DNA of 64,000 nt from Tubulanus polymorphus (Eukaryota > Nemertea > Palaeonemertea > Tubulaniformes > Tubulanidae), in the NCBI RefSeq assembly GCF_964204645.1, contig NC_134032.1:8240275-8304274 (forward strand), given 5' to 3'. This document shows, piece after piece, positions 25,201 through 36,740 of this stretch. The notes beneath the pieces are model-generated. The model was not told where the DNA came from. It saw only the letters and a program-made list of their open reading frames with translations, and searched no databases. The translations under genes were made by a program, and so were the position numbers. How positions within the stretch are numbered: position 1 is the first letter of the stretch; the number at the start of each line of letters is the position of its first letter.

Positions 25201-26145
25201 ATGGCTGCAACTTCAGTTCCTCAGAACCGCACAAATCCGTCTAATCTTTTTACAGCCTTAATACTGTCTGCAACTACGCTAAATGGAACTTATCTTTGGT
25301 TTTACCTCGTATTCGCCAGTCTTTGTTTTATTCTCGGATTCAACGGTAATCTCCTAATCGTGATAGTGATGCTGCGACGTAAACTATGGCGACGTTCTTT
25401 CAGTCGTATGTTCGTTCAACTAGCCGTCTGCGACACTTTGGTTCTCATCTGTTACTTAGTGAAATATATCAACGTTATGTCTTATTCGTTCTTCGGAAGG
25501 AAATTATTAGTAAAACCATCAACGCGAATCCACTGTGCATGTTTTGAGTATTTTGTAGTAGTTAGTCTTTCGAGCAGTCCGTGGATGCTGGTCCTCGTAG
25601 CTGCCGAGCGAATGTGTGTGGTTTGTTTTCCGTTTAGGGGTCCTCGTTTCTGGAGCCCGAGTACCGCTTCTAAACTCTGTTTCTGCGTGCTATGCTTCCT
25701 AGCGCTGAGTTATAGTTATTTACTCGGGACTGTCGATGTTATCGACAACAGTTGCATCGCTAGAAATCTGCCCACATTCATTAAGCCATTGCTATCGTCT
25801 ATTCTCGTCTCTATAGGTCCGTTTGTATTGTTAGCTATCATGTCCGCAATAACTTCGTTCGCTTTACTCAGAAAAAAAGGTAAATCAGAAACAAACCGAG
25901 CATCGAAATACTCAAACCAGGTAACCGTGTTGGTTCTGTTTCTGTGCATGTTCTTTATGGTTATAACATTCCCCGCTGCTTTATTGAGTCCTTTTAGCTG
26001 GACAAATTTAAAATTGAGAAATATCTTCGCTGCCCTCTTCGATATTGTAATGATAAATTATTCGTTCAATCTCTACTTATATCTGATGACGGGAAAAGAA
26101 ATCAAAAGGGAATTGCGGAATTTGATCTTCAAAAACCCGTCTTGA
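25201..26145 (+). CDS. Class A (rhodopsin-like) G protein-coupled receptor, intronless
   Basis: Encodes a 314-residue plasma-membrane receptor with seven hydrophobic segments. The ATG at 25201 was chosen because the frame upstream opens only with a TTG. N-glycosylation sites NRT and NGT lie before TM1. Family marks: GFNGNLL in TM1 (Asn 1.50), LAVCD in TM2 (Asp 2.50), a Cys at the top of TM3 (HCACFEYF) with a partner before TM5 (DNSCIAR), AERMC in place of DRY after TM3, FMVITFP in TM6 in place of CWxP, and NYSFNLYLYLMTGKEIKREL for TM7 and helix 8, where NPxxY has become NLYLY. The tryptophan usual in TM4 is not seen. The pattern fits the divergent peptide-receptor-like GPCRs that are expanded in aquatic invertebrates. 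The ligand is unknown. Confidence 0.9.
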   Translation: MAATSVPQNRTNPSNLFTALILSATTLNGTYLWFYLVFASLCFILGFNGNLLIVIVMLRRKLWRRSFSRMFVQLAVCDTLVLICYLVKYINVMSYSFFGRKLLVKPSTRIHCACFEYFVVVSLSSSPWMLVLVAAERMCVVCFPFRGPRFWSPSTASKLCFCVLCFLALSYSYLLGTVDVIDNSCIARNLPTFIKPLLSSILVSIGPFVLLAIMSAITSFALLRKKGKSETNRASKYSNQVTVLVLFLCMFFMVITFPAALLSPFSWTNLKLRNIFAALFDIVMINYSFNLYLYLMTGKEIKRELRNLIFKNPS

Positions 26146-27165
26146 ACGGCGGCCTACATCTTAAAAATCTCAAAATTCATCATCTCTTCCAATTTGGGCT
26201 CAACCGGTGACAGGGCAGTCGTTAAAAAAAAAATCTGTGAATTCGACCGCCGATCACACAACTATATCCGTACTTCGATTTCCCCCTGTTTCGCTCTCGG
26301 CAGGTGTGGTGGGTCCGTAAGGGACACATTAATCAAAAAGTCAAACGAAATTTACGGACAATCCCTATTTTAAGATTAAAAAAAGAAATCGATAACCGTC
26401 GTAGAAGTAATACCCATATTAGTACCACGTCCTTTGATTGAATTATTTAGAAATCCGTATCCGCTAAATTAGAGACTATTAACTCTCCATCTTTCTTTCC
26501 TCGTATCTAAATCTATCAAATTAGTAAAATCCATATTTCTTTCCGCGTTTCTAATTCATCCAATTAATAAAAACTATCTTTCTTTCCTCGTTTCAGATTT
26601 TTTTCTGATTAGTAAGAATGAATCCATTCTAACTTTGATCATACGGCGCATTTAATTTAAGATATGCTGACGACTTCTTCGAAAAACTTCCACTCGTTCA
26701 TCGCCCTTGAACTCATATCGACTTTTTTTCATTTTTCCGATAGAACGAAAAATCGTCGTAAAACATGTACGTACACGAGGTTGTGTTTGGTCAGATCGAA
26801 TGGAGATGACCTCAAGATGAACACGACACACGAATTACGCACTTTCATTAGAAACGTAGTAAACTGCATCGATTGCTAATGCATATTCCGCTTCGTCGGA
26901 ACTGGGAAACCGGGTCCTGTGGGTGCCAGCATTTTCAAGAAATATCACGCGTCCCATTTAAAGATCAGTATTTTTGAAACGGTTAATCTGATATTTGGAC
27001 TAAATCAATCGAATTTGGAAAAGATGATCCAGGGAACATAACTTACATGCCATTAACAATGAGTGGGTCGAGAAGTGAATATGACCCCGTGAGTGATTGG
27101 CGCCGCCGTAAATGGGGCTTGCAATTAGAGGAACTCATTTCGAGTGTCCAAAAATAAAATGAAGA
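26146..27165. other. GPCR 3' flank, no gene seen
   Basis: Likely holds the GPCR 3' untranslated region. No further exon, tRNA or structured repeat was recognised; runs of taaaatccatatttctttcc-like sequence near 26480-26600 recur three times imperfectly. Confidence 0.4.
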
Positions 27166-27166
27166 A

Positions 27167-27735
27167 GAAGAAATGAAAGAACGATGCAACCCATGAAATA
27201 TATACAGTCAACCCCCGATCTACCGCTCTCCCACATACCGCCAAACCGCATACCGCCAGATTTCTCAATGCGCATCTCTGTACAAAAAGTATAACACCCC
27301 CGACCGCCATACTCTTTATATCGGGGTTGACAGTATGGGCTAAAACATAGACTTCAATTATTGCAGGAAGCTTCTCACTCAGCTCGTAGAAGATTTGCAC
27401 TACTCTTGTCATTGATGACTTGTCAGTTCAAGTCCACGTTGAGTCTGCGCGCTTAACATTGAATTGTCATATCAACCGCACTAGTACTCGTTTTATTTTC
27501 CTCGTTTTTTCTGACCACCGAATTTCTGATTTCGTTTCTTCCCGGCGTCGGATTTGCGTTTTTATTATGATTGACGAACATAATGAACAGGAAACATCCG
27601 AGAACAAAGGCAACCTATGAAATATACGAGCTAAAACATGGACTGCATTCAATCATTGGAAGATAAACTTTTCAGCTCGTAGAATAATTACGTCTCAACT
27701 ATTTGCACCATACTCTTGTCACTGAGAACTTGTCT
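27167..27735 (+). repeat. Direct duplication, one copy with and one without a MITE
   Basis: The segment from gcaacccatgaaatata through ctaaaacatagactt to actcttgtcattgatgacttgtc (27187-27422) recurs as 27610-27735. Only the first copy carries the 129-bp element at 27205-27333; the second reads straight through as gaaatatacgagctaaaac. Confidence 0.85.
27205..27333. mobile_element. TA-flanked MITE, CAGTCAACCCCCGAT family
   Basis: The ends cagtcaacccccgat and atcggggttgacag are inverted copies, flanked by TA on both sides. Internal ccgcataccgcc repeats match the relative at 12969-13168. No coding content. Confidence 0.85.
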
Positions 27736-28299
27736 AATCGAATCATCTCTGACAAAATCAGAAACACAAATAGGAATTGGGTCGCGCGATTAGAAAAATC
27801 CAAACGCAAGATAAGAATAAGTAGACAAGCGAAAAGCACACACCATAACACATAACATCACTCAAAACATCAACAGTTTTTTTCTCGAAAGTGGAACTTT
27901 CTCAAGGTGCCCATATACAAATGCCGGTGGGTCCTTGAAGCTTTTGCGCATACGATTTTTGAAAATAAGATCAAAGAGAACCAATTTTTACAACTTGTAG
28001 CATATTTAAAGCCAAATGCTGCTTTTTTCTCATACAATTTGATCAGGCAGCCTTTTGGAAGCATGTGCATATTTTGAACGAAAACGATTAACAAGTGTTA
28101 CCGATGAGTGGATCTTTCGAAACCAATGCTCAAAGTCTATTTCATTCGGCCCCTCCCCCAAATATGGTCCTAATTTCTGGTAGTATTTCAAAAAGTGTCA
28201 TTGCCCTGACATGTCTCTTAGTAGACTGTTCTGACGGATAAAATGCGTTTAAGTTCATCAAAAATCATCCTCAGTTGAAATTTCGGTCTACATGTGCAT

Positions 28300-28440
28300 A
28301 TGCATCCTCTCTCGGCAGGGATTCGAACCAGTGATAGCGTCACTGATACACTCTGCCACGGCATGAAACCGCACCATGGCAATCTCGATGCCATCAGGTT
28401 CGAATCCATGCCGGGCACGGATGGTTACATATGTACAGTC
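28300..28440. mobile_element. tRNA-derived SINE-like segment
   Basis: On the - strand, tggcagagtgtatcagtg resembles a polymerase III A box, followed about 35 nt later by the B box ggttcgaatccc near 28323. The + strand carries a second B box, ggttcgaatcc, near 28398. The two face opposite ways, which suggests two head-to-head SINE heads or an inverted duplication. Not a functional tRNA: no cloverleaf with a readable anticodon stem could be drawn. Confidence 0.55.
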
Positions 28441-28705
28441 GAAGTCTGTTCTATCCAATCGGTTCTATAATGCCATCGTTTATAATGCTGCGGCTCCTAC
28501 AACTCATAAAAGCGGATACATGTGCCTTTCTTTTCTAATGCAATATCAATTCGTCCGAACACTGGCATTACAAGGACTTAAGACTGAAAACGCAAAACCA
28601 CTAAAGAATTGATCGATTTTTCAAATAATTCACGATTTTATTTCTAAAATAATTCACGTTTGACTTTTCTTATAAATACAGTTTGAGACAATGTAAATAT
28701 ATCAC

Positions 28706-28730
28706 GAATGAATGAATGAATGAATGAACG
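28706..28730 (+). repeat. (GAAT)n microsatellite
   Basis: About five to six tandem gaat units ending in gaacgaac. Confidence 0.9.
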
Positions 28731-29094
28731 AACCATTCACTACAACCCACTTACTTAGAAAAGGACCAAAGTATTTCATCCAGTCTATCAGAAATCCAGA
28801 TTAAACATCATTATGCTAAAAACGTGTATGTAGGTGGACTGTAGAAAATATCCGGATTGGATCGAAATCCGGATTAAATTGATCTCGATTAAGCAGGTTT
28901 GACTGTACTCCAGTTATGAATACATTTTCAGGCTCTCGATGAGTTTAGACTTTTACCATTCTATATAGTATGCTCACTCTACAAGTTCATTGCAAGAACC
29001 TTAAGGTTTACAAAAGGGCGGCGATAATTTCAACCATGTCACATAACACGGTCTACATCTGCAGATATTTTCCACAAAGAGCGGGGATATTCCC

Positions 29095-29500
29095 TAAGAA
29101 GTAGATGTATTCCACTAGGAGCAGACGTATTTCACTAGTAAATGTATTTCACTCGGAGTAGACATATTCCACTAGGAGCAGACGCATTCCACTAGGAGCA
29201 GACGTATTTCACTCGGAGTAGACATTTTTCACTCGGAGTAGACATATTTCACTAGGAGCAGACATATTCCACTAGGAGCAGACGTATTTCACTAAGATTA
29301 GATGTATTTCACTAGCAGACATATTTCACTAGGAGTAGCCATATTCCACCATGGCCACGCACATTCCATTGAGATTAGACAAATTCGCGCCTGGCAACAT
29401 ACGTATTTCACTAGGAGTAGACGTAATTCGCAACGAGCAGGCATATTTCACTAGATGTATTCCACTAGGGTCAGGCATATTCAGACATTCCACTAGAAGC
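29095..29500 (+). repeat. 20-bp minisatellite (cactaggagcagacgtattt), second site
   Basis: About 18 imperfect units of the sequence seen at 24107-24300, with variants cactcggagtagacat and truncated units. Confidence 0.9.
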
Positions 29501-29696
29501 AGGCTCTCAAGCGGTCACATTTTGTTTCAACAAGCAGCTGGAGTTTGGAATGTGAATTTATAAACGCATCTTTCATCCTCATCGACGTGAGACACACGAT
29601 CAGTTAAACCACATTTAAACCGTATCTAAAAAATGAGATCAGTTAAAACAAATTCAAACTGTATCTGAAAATGAAATCAGTTAAACCACCTGTATC

Positions 29697-29985
29697 TTAA
29701 CCCTTTCACTGCGTCTACACCGCAGTGCGGTGTATAAATCAGTGATTGATTTTGCTAGTACACCGCACTGCGGTGTATTGATGTAATTAGTAATTATCTC
29801 TCTTGAAAAATGGCAGCACCTGTCAAACATAGTGAAATACTAGTAACTAACGATACACTGCGTCACGGTTTAGAAGCACTATAGTGGTATTCCCGTTATT
29901 CAACACACTAGGGTGGATTTAAAAAAAAAATTCCAATTATCTCCAGCACTATAGGGTATTAATTAGTCAACACTGAAAGGGTTAA
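29697..29985. mobile_element. piggyBac-like MITE, family A
   Basis: 289 bp bounded by TTAACCCTTTCACTGC and CACTGAAAGGGTTAA. The TTAA target duplication and CCC terminus fit piggyBac. The internal dyad caccgcactgcggtg is shared with the other family members. Confidence 0.9.
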
Positions 29986-30377
29986 AACGACATCAGTTAA
30001 TCTGAAACCGTTTTCAACAATTTTCTTGTCCTTTTATGACCTAGATTTATCGAAATGGTTATATTTTACTTGGACCCAGCCTTAGTGTCGGCTTGATTCG
30101 TTGAGTTAGAATTATTGGTTGTTTCCAGGATCCGTTATCGCAGTATGTTTAGGATCAATTTGAAAAGGCAACTTCGATACTATATATATTAGATACCTGT
30201 TTGATACCTAGTAAGAGGAAGGTATAAAATTTCAACCCATCGCTTAAGGTCGGTAGGTATCAACTTCAGTCCATAGAAATGAGAATAGTATTCTGGACCT
30301 AGCTCGATGACTAGTATGAAAATGATAATTCCACCGCTTTTTTCAAAATTCTCAAAACTATATTTCACGAGACTCAC

Positions 30378-33300
30378 CAGACTTTTTCTGTGATCTCCAT
30401 CTGGGCAGCCATCTGCATCTCCGCGGTCCATCACCAGCATCCAACCTCCGCCTTCATCTGCATCGAGGCGACTCAGCGTCGGAGTTCGACCGATATTTTT
30501 CGGCGACTGCGATAATTTATCCTGACGAACTTCGCGGAACGGACAGACTATGTATTTATACTGGGATGTTTCGAAATTGAAACACGTCTCGGAGAGTTTA
30601 TAAAAAAGACCATGCGGTCCGTGGATCTGAAAAAATGTTTTTGAAAATAAGAATGATAATCATCAATTAATCAATAATTTGTTCAAAGGATTCTTTTCAT
30701 GTGCCAATACAGCGGTATGTTTAGGAGTTCGTCACGAGGTTCAGACCCAGTGTCTTCCACATTATGGAGAACACCGAGGCCTTAGCCTTGCAATAGATGC
30801 TGCTCTTTTTAACAAGACAGATCATTAAACTCTGCAAACTTGTTCTCTCGGACCTATTCATGTTTTTCTTCAAAAAAAACTAACAGTGGGCATTTGACAA
30901 GGCTGCTTTATCCAAGATCATGCCTTACATTCTTTTGGACATCCGCCTTCATTTTGGATCCCCTTGCAACGTACTGCTCCGCTAGATAATCATCACTGGA
31001 GATTGAGGCCATTAACACTTCATTGTAAAAGAGGGTTTACAAAAGCAGGTACCAATCGGCAACAGAATGATACCTGCATTGGTACCATTTCTGTGAAAAC
31101 CTACATGTTCCATAAACGGTTGCCCTATGGTGTATTTATAGTATTCTTTTATACGATGGCCCCTTGCTGTTGGATTTGTCTCTGGGCTTCAAGCTCATTG
31201 CAAGAGGGATTATGAAAGCAGGTACTAATCGGCTATAGAATGATACCTGCATACCATTCATTCCAGTTCTGTGAAAACCTACATGTTCCATAAACGGTTG
31301 CCCTATGGCGTATTTTAAGTACTCTTGTTTCATGACGGCCCCTCGCTGTTGGATTTGTCTCTCGGCTTCTAGCGCTTTTAAATGAATATAGCAGGTTGAC
31401 TGACAGGGCGCGTGCATCACCACATACTTCAGTTTATCTGAAACAAAATTGTTTACAAAAGCATTGAAAATATCTTTTGAAAATTCTCATCTTCTAAACT
31501 CCAATGCAAGATCTATTAACCGCTGCATGCAATAGATTCATAATTTGCATCCCAGTGCAGTGTTCTTATGCTACTACTCAGCTTTAGACAATGAGTAAGC
31601 TGTATGTACTCATTGTGTGTGTGTGGTGTTTCGTGTATTATGTACGATGCATAAACCCACAGCAGTTCACGGTAAGGAGACAAACCGGCTGCAAATGCTG
31701 CTGCTTCCATCATTAAATTCAAGGCCTGATATTTTTCTGACAAATTTTGTCTGAGTTGAGAAGTCTAATGCACCGTCCAATTCGGACTGCCCTTAAGTTG
31801 GACAAATTTTCACTTTTCTTAAAAGATCCGACTTGAGCAGAGCCACAAGTCGGCCACAAGTTCTCAAGTCGGACAAGTTTTGGCCTAAAAACCAAGTTAA
31901 ACAAATTCTTCATGTACCGTCCGTTGATTGCCAAAATCGTATAGATATAAGTATTTCTATATTAGCGTTAACATACCTTCGTCGATTCTGATATTATCGG
32001 GAAGCGTGATATTGTTCCATTCGTCGCTGCCGTCGCAACAATCACAAATACCGTCGTTCACCCGCGACGACACGACCATCCCGTTTATACCGGCGATTTG
32101 AGTTGTACAATAAAACCTGTACAATGAGAAAACATTAAACTGTTGATGTCCTAGGGCAAACTACGTAGCATCTACTGATGGATCCTCACTTGCCTCAAGT
32201 GGAGGAATCCCCTAGTGCCACTACGGCAACACCAGAGGCGAATTTATCGAAACATACCTGATTCTGGTTACGGTACTTGACCAGTATAGGGTACTCAATT
32301 ATGAGTATCCTCTGTAGATGAATGAGTTGTTGATTTTGGTTGCAACAAATATGGCCGAACTGCAAATGAGTGACCGTCATTTTCCTTTTCTCCGGTATAA
32401 TACTCAATACAATACCCAAAATTAAGTACACCCTTGGATAGATGTGCTGAGTACCATACTCGAGTACATTTGTCAAAAAATGCGCAGTTGGAGTACTCAG
32501 AACTGCAGGCGTGGATCCAGACTATCGCACATGCAGCAAATGCAGTAGTCGCAGTTTTCAAATGCCATTGAAAAATTTATGTTTCGGGAAAAAAGTAAAT
32601 AAAAGGGCACACAATTTGTGCGCCATAGAAAATGATTGCTTTTCTGTACTAGGCCTAAAGCAAAATGTGAATGAAATTAATTGCCCGAAATCATAAAAGG
32701 CAATCTAAGGCATTTTTTTTTCCTCAAAGGGGCACTATTCTGAAAGAGACTCTATAGATTTAATCGAAAAAGGGCAAATTTCGCCAAAAATCTAAAAAGG
32801 GCATAAGCAAATTGAATGTGAAGGTAAATTTAGTGGCATGATACCAATGAATGGCACTCAAACTCAAACTCGCTCGCTGGGCATTAATACTGGCCCTTTT
32901 CAAAATTGGTGCCCTTTTTTCACTGTGCTGTAGTTACTGTATGGCCCTGGATCCGCGCCTGAACTGAGTACATTTCAATAAATTCGCCTTCGCACACATG
33001 GTGTCTCCTCACATGCCTCAAGTGCAGAAATCCTGTTTCGCCACAGAAGTCGATATCCCAGAGCACGAAAGAAGAATCCTCTATTGCCACAGTAATCGAC
33101 ATCATACTGCAAACTTGTGCACCTGGTGGATCCTCACTTGAACAAGTGGAGGAAGCCTTTATCATCACAGTAGTCTATGCCTCACTGCACACTAGCACAC
33201 CTGGTGGATCATCACTTGCCACAATGCGGTAAGTGGAGGAATCCTCCATCGCCATTGCCATTGATGTCATACTTCATCCTAGCACAGCGCTGGTGGATTC

Positions 33301-34469
33301 TCACTTGCCACAAATGGCGGATTCCTCAGTTGCCACAATAGTGAAGCTTAAACTACTGAGGCTAAATTTGAATCATTCCTGATTCAATTGTCGATTCAAT
33401 TTCACTCTAAGTTAATACAAGGACTCACCTAGAGTTTGCACAAGCAGATGTTCCTGGTTCATCGGAACCATCTTCACAATCGCAGTAATCATCATTGACA
33501 CGTGATATGTTCATTTTCTCCTAAAAAGAAAAACAATCAAGATTCCTTATTTGTGAAAATAAGTACATTTTAAATTGCTTAATTCTACCGTCAAAAACAA
33601 TTAATTTTTGATTACTTTAACTCAACAGTCAAAATCATTTGATGGTCAATTTCTACAATTACTTTTGACTCTACAGTCAAACATTCTATTTTTGATTGTT
33701 TTAACACTCAGTTCATAAATCAATATTCAAAAATCAGTTCATTTTCATTTGGGCCTACTTAAACTCAAGTCAAAACAAATTCATTTTCAATTGTTTTTAC
33801 TTTACAGAGAAAATCAGTATGTTTTCCATTACTCTAAGTCTACACAGAAAATCAGTCAATTTTCAATTGCTTGAATCTAAGAATGAAAAGAAAGATGTAA
33901 TATGCTTTCTTTGTCTTCAATTGAACCTGATCTCACAGCTAGCTTTGCTTAAAACTAATCTATATAAAACTTGACCCAGAAGATCTGAAGAAAACTTTCT
34001 AACCTACCCCTGAATTGAAACAAGTAAACCGGCCTTCACCGTCCGGTTGATATTTCGCGATGAGCTCTGGATTCATCCCTAACGGTTTAAACGACCGAAC
34101 AACTGCCACCGCGGTCGTTGCGACCGAATTCGATACGCGCCGACGAAAATCGAAGATTCGTCGTTCTTTCGCGGCGATGATCTTTTTCAGACTCTCCATT
34201 TCATTGATGACGAGGTTATTCTTTTTCACGACTCGCGCGAACGCCGGGAAGTTCGGTTTCAGCAATCTGCCGAGCGCGTCGATTTTCACGACGGGCCGAT
34301 GCGCCTCCACGTCGCGGTCGTCATTCGGAGCCGAATTTCGTCGTTTCGATGAAGACGTGAGCAGTTTTACGCTGAATATCTGAAATCCCAGATAGATGGC
34401 AATAGCGCATACGCACAAGAACACGAAGCGGAAAGTCGGACCCCGGCGCAGCACTCTCGGTAAAACCAT
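30378..34469 (-). CDS. Type II membrane protein with glucosidase II beta (PRKCSH)-like domains, 3'-incomplete
   Basis: Exons in coding order: 34469-34008, 33520-33429, 32116-31977, 31437-31247 and 30626-30378; phases agree and give 378 codons. A short basic N-terminus ([10 protein letters not shown]) precedes one membrane span ([15 protein letters not shown], about 15-29), then a basic stem. Two LDL-receptor-A-like modules follow: [20 protein letters not shown] and [15 protein letters not shown], the calcium-binding pair that opens glucosidase II beta. A helical charged stretch ([13 protein letters not shown]) leads into a mannose-receptor-homology-like part ([20 protein letters not shown] ... 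[11 protein letters not shown]). Soluble PRKCSH pairs with the alpha subunit in ER N-glycan trimming; this membrane-anchored relative may do something different. The 31247 donor was chosen over 31279 because only it keeps the frame. The final MRH cysteines and stop were not found; the frame runs through a strong donor after 30378. Confidence 0.8.
31019..31377 (-). repeat. Tandem duplication of part of an exon; downstream copy decayed
   Basis: The unit at 31196-31377 includes the 3' half of the fourth exon of the PRKCSH-like gene. It is copied at 31019-31195, which is downstream in gene direction. The copy keeps [15 protein letters not shown] but then has an in-frame stop and a 1-nt deletion. 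It also retains the donor region gcaggtatc. Confidence 0.85.
32506..32961. mobile_element. MITE with caggcgtggatccag ends
   Basis: 456 bp bounded by caggcgtggatccag and ctggatccgcgcctg, with a possible 5-bp target duplication aactg. It carries repeated aaaagggca motifs. It lies in an intron of the PRKCSH-like gene. Fragments with the same tggatccacgcctg end are visible near 53390, and a related ggatccaggg end near 48725. Confidence 0.75.
33000..33345 (+). repeat. Minisatellite, roughly 80-100-bp units
   Basis: About four imperfect units containing ggtggatcctcacttgcc, acaagtggaggaatcc and tattgccacagtagtcgat. Isolated units are at 32155-32230 and 61596-61680. Confidence 0.75.
33590..33870 (+). 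repeat. Degenerate AT-rich tandem repeat
   Basis: About five units of roughly 55-60 bp built on tcaattttcaattgcttta and actctacagtcaaaa, inside the first intron of the PRKCSH-like gene. Confidence 0.65.
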
Positions 34470-34917
34470 TTTTACGATAGAATTATCAATATTCCATTGA
34501 TGAGTTCATAGTTCCCCCTGTAGATAAATAAAACAAACTTCATTCACGAAAAAAAAATTCTGGATTTTCATATGATTTGACGGGAGGTAGGGTTTAGTCA
34601 GTAACCATAATACATAATAGGCCTAAGTCTCACAATCCAGAAGCTGAAAAGTTAGAATATAGAATTAAAATTCATTCTAACAACCGAATATTCGTTTTCC
34701 CCTTGAAATTTTAAATTTTTGGCTTTGCAATTGCATGACTCATCTGTGCTCTTCATTCGCAACTCATTTTCATTGCGATGTTTTACTTTGTAACCAGTGT
34801 AATTTTGAGATTAGCCTACCCATTATCATTAACCTAAGCTAACCGAAAAAAATGAGATGATTAAGAAACCCTAACTTTAAATGTATACTGTGGAAGTTGA
34901 GGCTCAAATCTGCTCGA
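34470..34917. other. Upstream flank of PRKCSH-like gene
   Basis: Should hold the promoter and 5' untranslated region of the - strand gene starting at 34469. No TATA box in a convincing position and no other feature was recognised. Confidence 0.35.
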
Positions 34918-35060
34918 CGATTCAATTCAATTCAATACTTTATTACAACTTAAAAGTTTTACAGTAAAACATACAAGTATATAATGCAATAAAGGAGAAA
35001 AAGGACAATTAATTTTACAGAGTAGAAAATTACAATTTAAAATAGACAGGATAACACATT
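34918..35060 (-). mobile_element. 3' end of a LINE or SINE
   Basis: On the - strand the segment ends gtaataaagtattgaat followed by repeated tgaat units, the kind of short tandem tail left by CR1/L2/RTE-type elements. No coding part is preserved. A matching attcaattcaatac piece sits at 15190, the left border of the satellite. Confidence 0.5.
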
Positions 35061-35135
35061 TTGCGGAACAAGCATGATTTAGAGGACACTCCGGGGCTCC
35101 ATCATGAGAAAACTGGAAGAAGCATATGTATACTA

Positions 35136-35188
35136 CCCGGGAGGTGGGAGTGAAAAACCAAGTTGAGGGTTCACTCCCACCTCCCGGG
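35136..35188. repeat. Perfect 18-bp hairpin
   Basis: cccgggaggtgggagtga (35136-35153) and its exact complement (35171-35188) flank a 17-nt loop. It is unusually GC-rich for its surroundings. Confidence 0.9.
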
Positions 35189-35829
35189 CATATCTAACAA
35201 AAAAGACGTCCCAAGCATATCAATTCATTCAGTAATTTATTGAGTAAAGCGTTTCTACTTTCTGTTAAATGGCAAATTTCGAGAAGGGTCATTAAATGGA
35301 TTAAAATGAAATAAATTAAATGTATTGATATATCGATACTTAACAAATAAAACGAAAGTAATATTTCAATTAAAATTCATTCATAATAAGAAATGTATTT
35401 CTAAAAAGTCATGTAGTTAACTGACGACAGAAAGTTATGGGGATTATATAAATTTCAAAGCATTAATTTAATTATTCAAATATCCTATAGGCCTACATAA
35501 ACAATTTGTGTCGTCCACTGATATTAGTGCGTTTCAATATGCTGTATATTCTTATTCAACTGTGAATTTTTTGGGGGTTTCTACTGCTTTCGCAGCAACT
35601 CTATTGTAATTCTGCTGATCATATTTTTCTTCGGGGTAAGGGTTGGTTGATCATATGTCATATTATTTTTTCGTGAGGTTAATTACCTAAGCGCAGGCCA
35701 ACTTTAATCAGTTTTATACTTTATCTAATGACAATGGCATAATTATAGTTGCCACAAGCAATAAGGCATACACAATTAAATCTAATCTGATCAGCCCTGC
35801 GGGTGCAATTATATACGTAGTCTACTGTC

Positions 35830-36740
35830 GTCAACCTGCCCTGTGAGGCTAGTTTAACTACTGCAGTTTGAGTTCTGCAGATCACCTGCCCTGAGAGGCC
35901 AGTTCAACTGCTGCAGTTTGACTTCAGATATCAACCTGCCCTGAGAGGCCAGTTCAACTGCTGCAGATTGACTTCAGATATCAACCTGCCCTGAGAGGCC
36001 AGTTCAACTGCTGCAGATTGACTTTCGATGTCAACCTGCCCTGAGAGGCCAGTTCAACTGCTGCAGTTTGACTTCAGATATCAACCTGCCCTGAGAGGCC
36101 AGTTCAGCTGCTGCAGATTGACTTCCGATATCAACCTGCCCTGAGAGGCCAGTTCAACTGCTGCAGTTTGACTTCAGATATCAACCTGCCCTGAGAGGCC
36201 AGTTCAACTGCTGCAGATTGACTTCCGATGTCAACCTGCCCTGAGAGGCCACTTTCATTCTGCAGAAATCAACCTGCCCTGAGAGGCCAGTTCAACTGCT
36301 GCAGATTGACTTCCGATGTCAACCTGCCCTGAGGCCAGTTTTGATTCTGCAGAAATCAACCTGCCCTGAGAGGCCAGTTTTGTTCTGCAGAAATCAACCT
36401 GCCCTGAGAGGCCAGTTCAACTGCTGCAGATTGATTTCCGATATCAACCTGCCCTGAGAGGCCAGTTTAACTGCTGCAGTTTTAGTTCTGATATCAACCT
36501 GCCCTGAGGCCAGTTTTGATTCTGCAGAAATCAACCTGCCCTGAGAGGCCAGTTCAACTGCTGCAGTTTGACTTCCGATATCAACCTGCCCTGAGAGGCC
36601 AGTTCAACTGCTGCAGTTTGACTTCCGATATCAACCTGCCCTGAGAGGCCAGTTTCACTCTGGAGATATCACCTGCCCTGAGAGGCTAGTTTAAACTGCT
36701 GCAGTTTGACTTCCGATATCAACCTACCCTGAGGGGCCAT
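35830..36740 (+). repeat. 50-bp tandem array with a PstI site in each unit
   Basis: About 19 units of tcaacctgccctgagaggcc, agttcaactgctgcag, then ttgacttc(a/c)gata. Several units are shortened to about 34 bp (ccctgaggccagttttgattctgcag). A single inverted pair, cctgccctgagaagccat and ggcctcttagggcagg at 37167-37203, carries the same core outside the array and may be its source element. Confidence 0.95.

Noticed and set aside
30189-30377. Continuation of the PRKCSH-like frame past 30378 to a stop at 30189
   Set aside because: A strong donor (gtgagt) lies at the boundary and the downstream peptide has no similarity to the family.
31247-31279. Donor at 31279 for the fourth PRKCSH-like exon
   Set aside because: It would give a phase that hits a stop in the next exon; the donor at 31247 keeps the frame.
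34060-34383. 107-codon frame on +
   Set aside because: Complement of the first exon of the PRKCSH-like gene.
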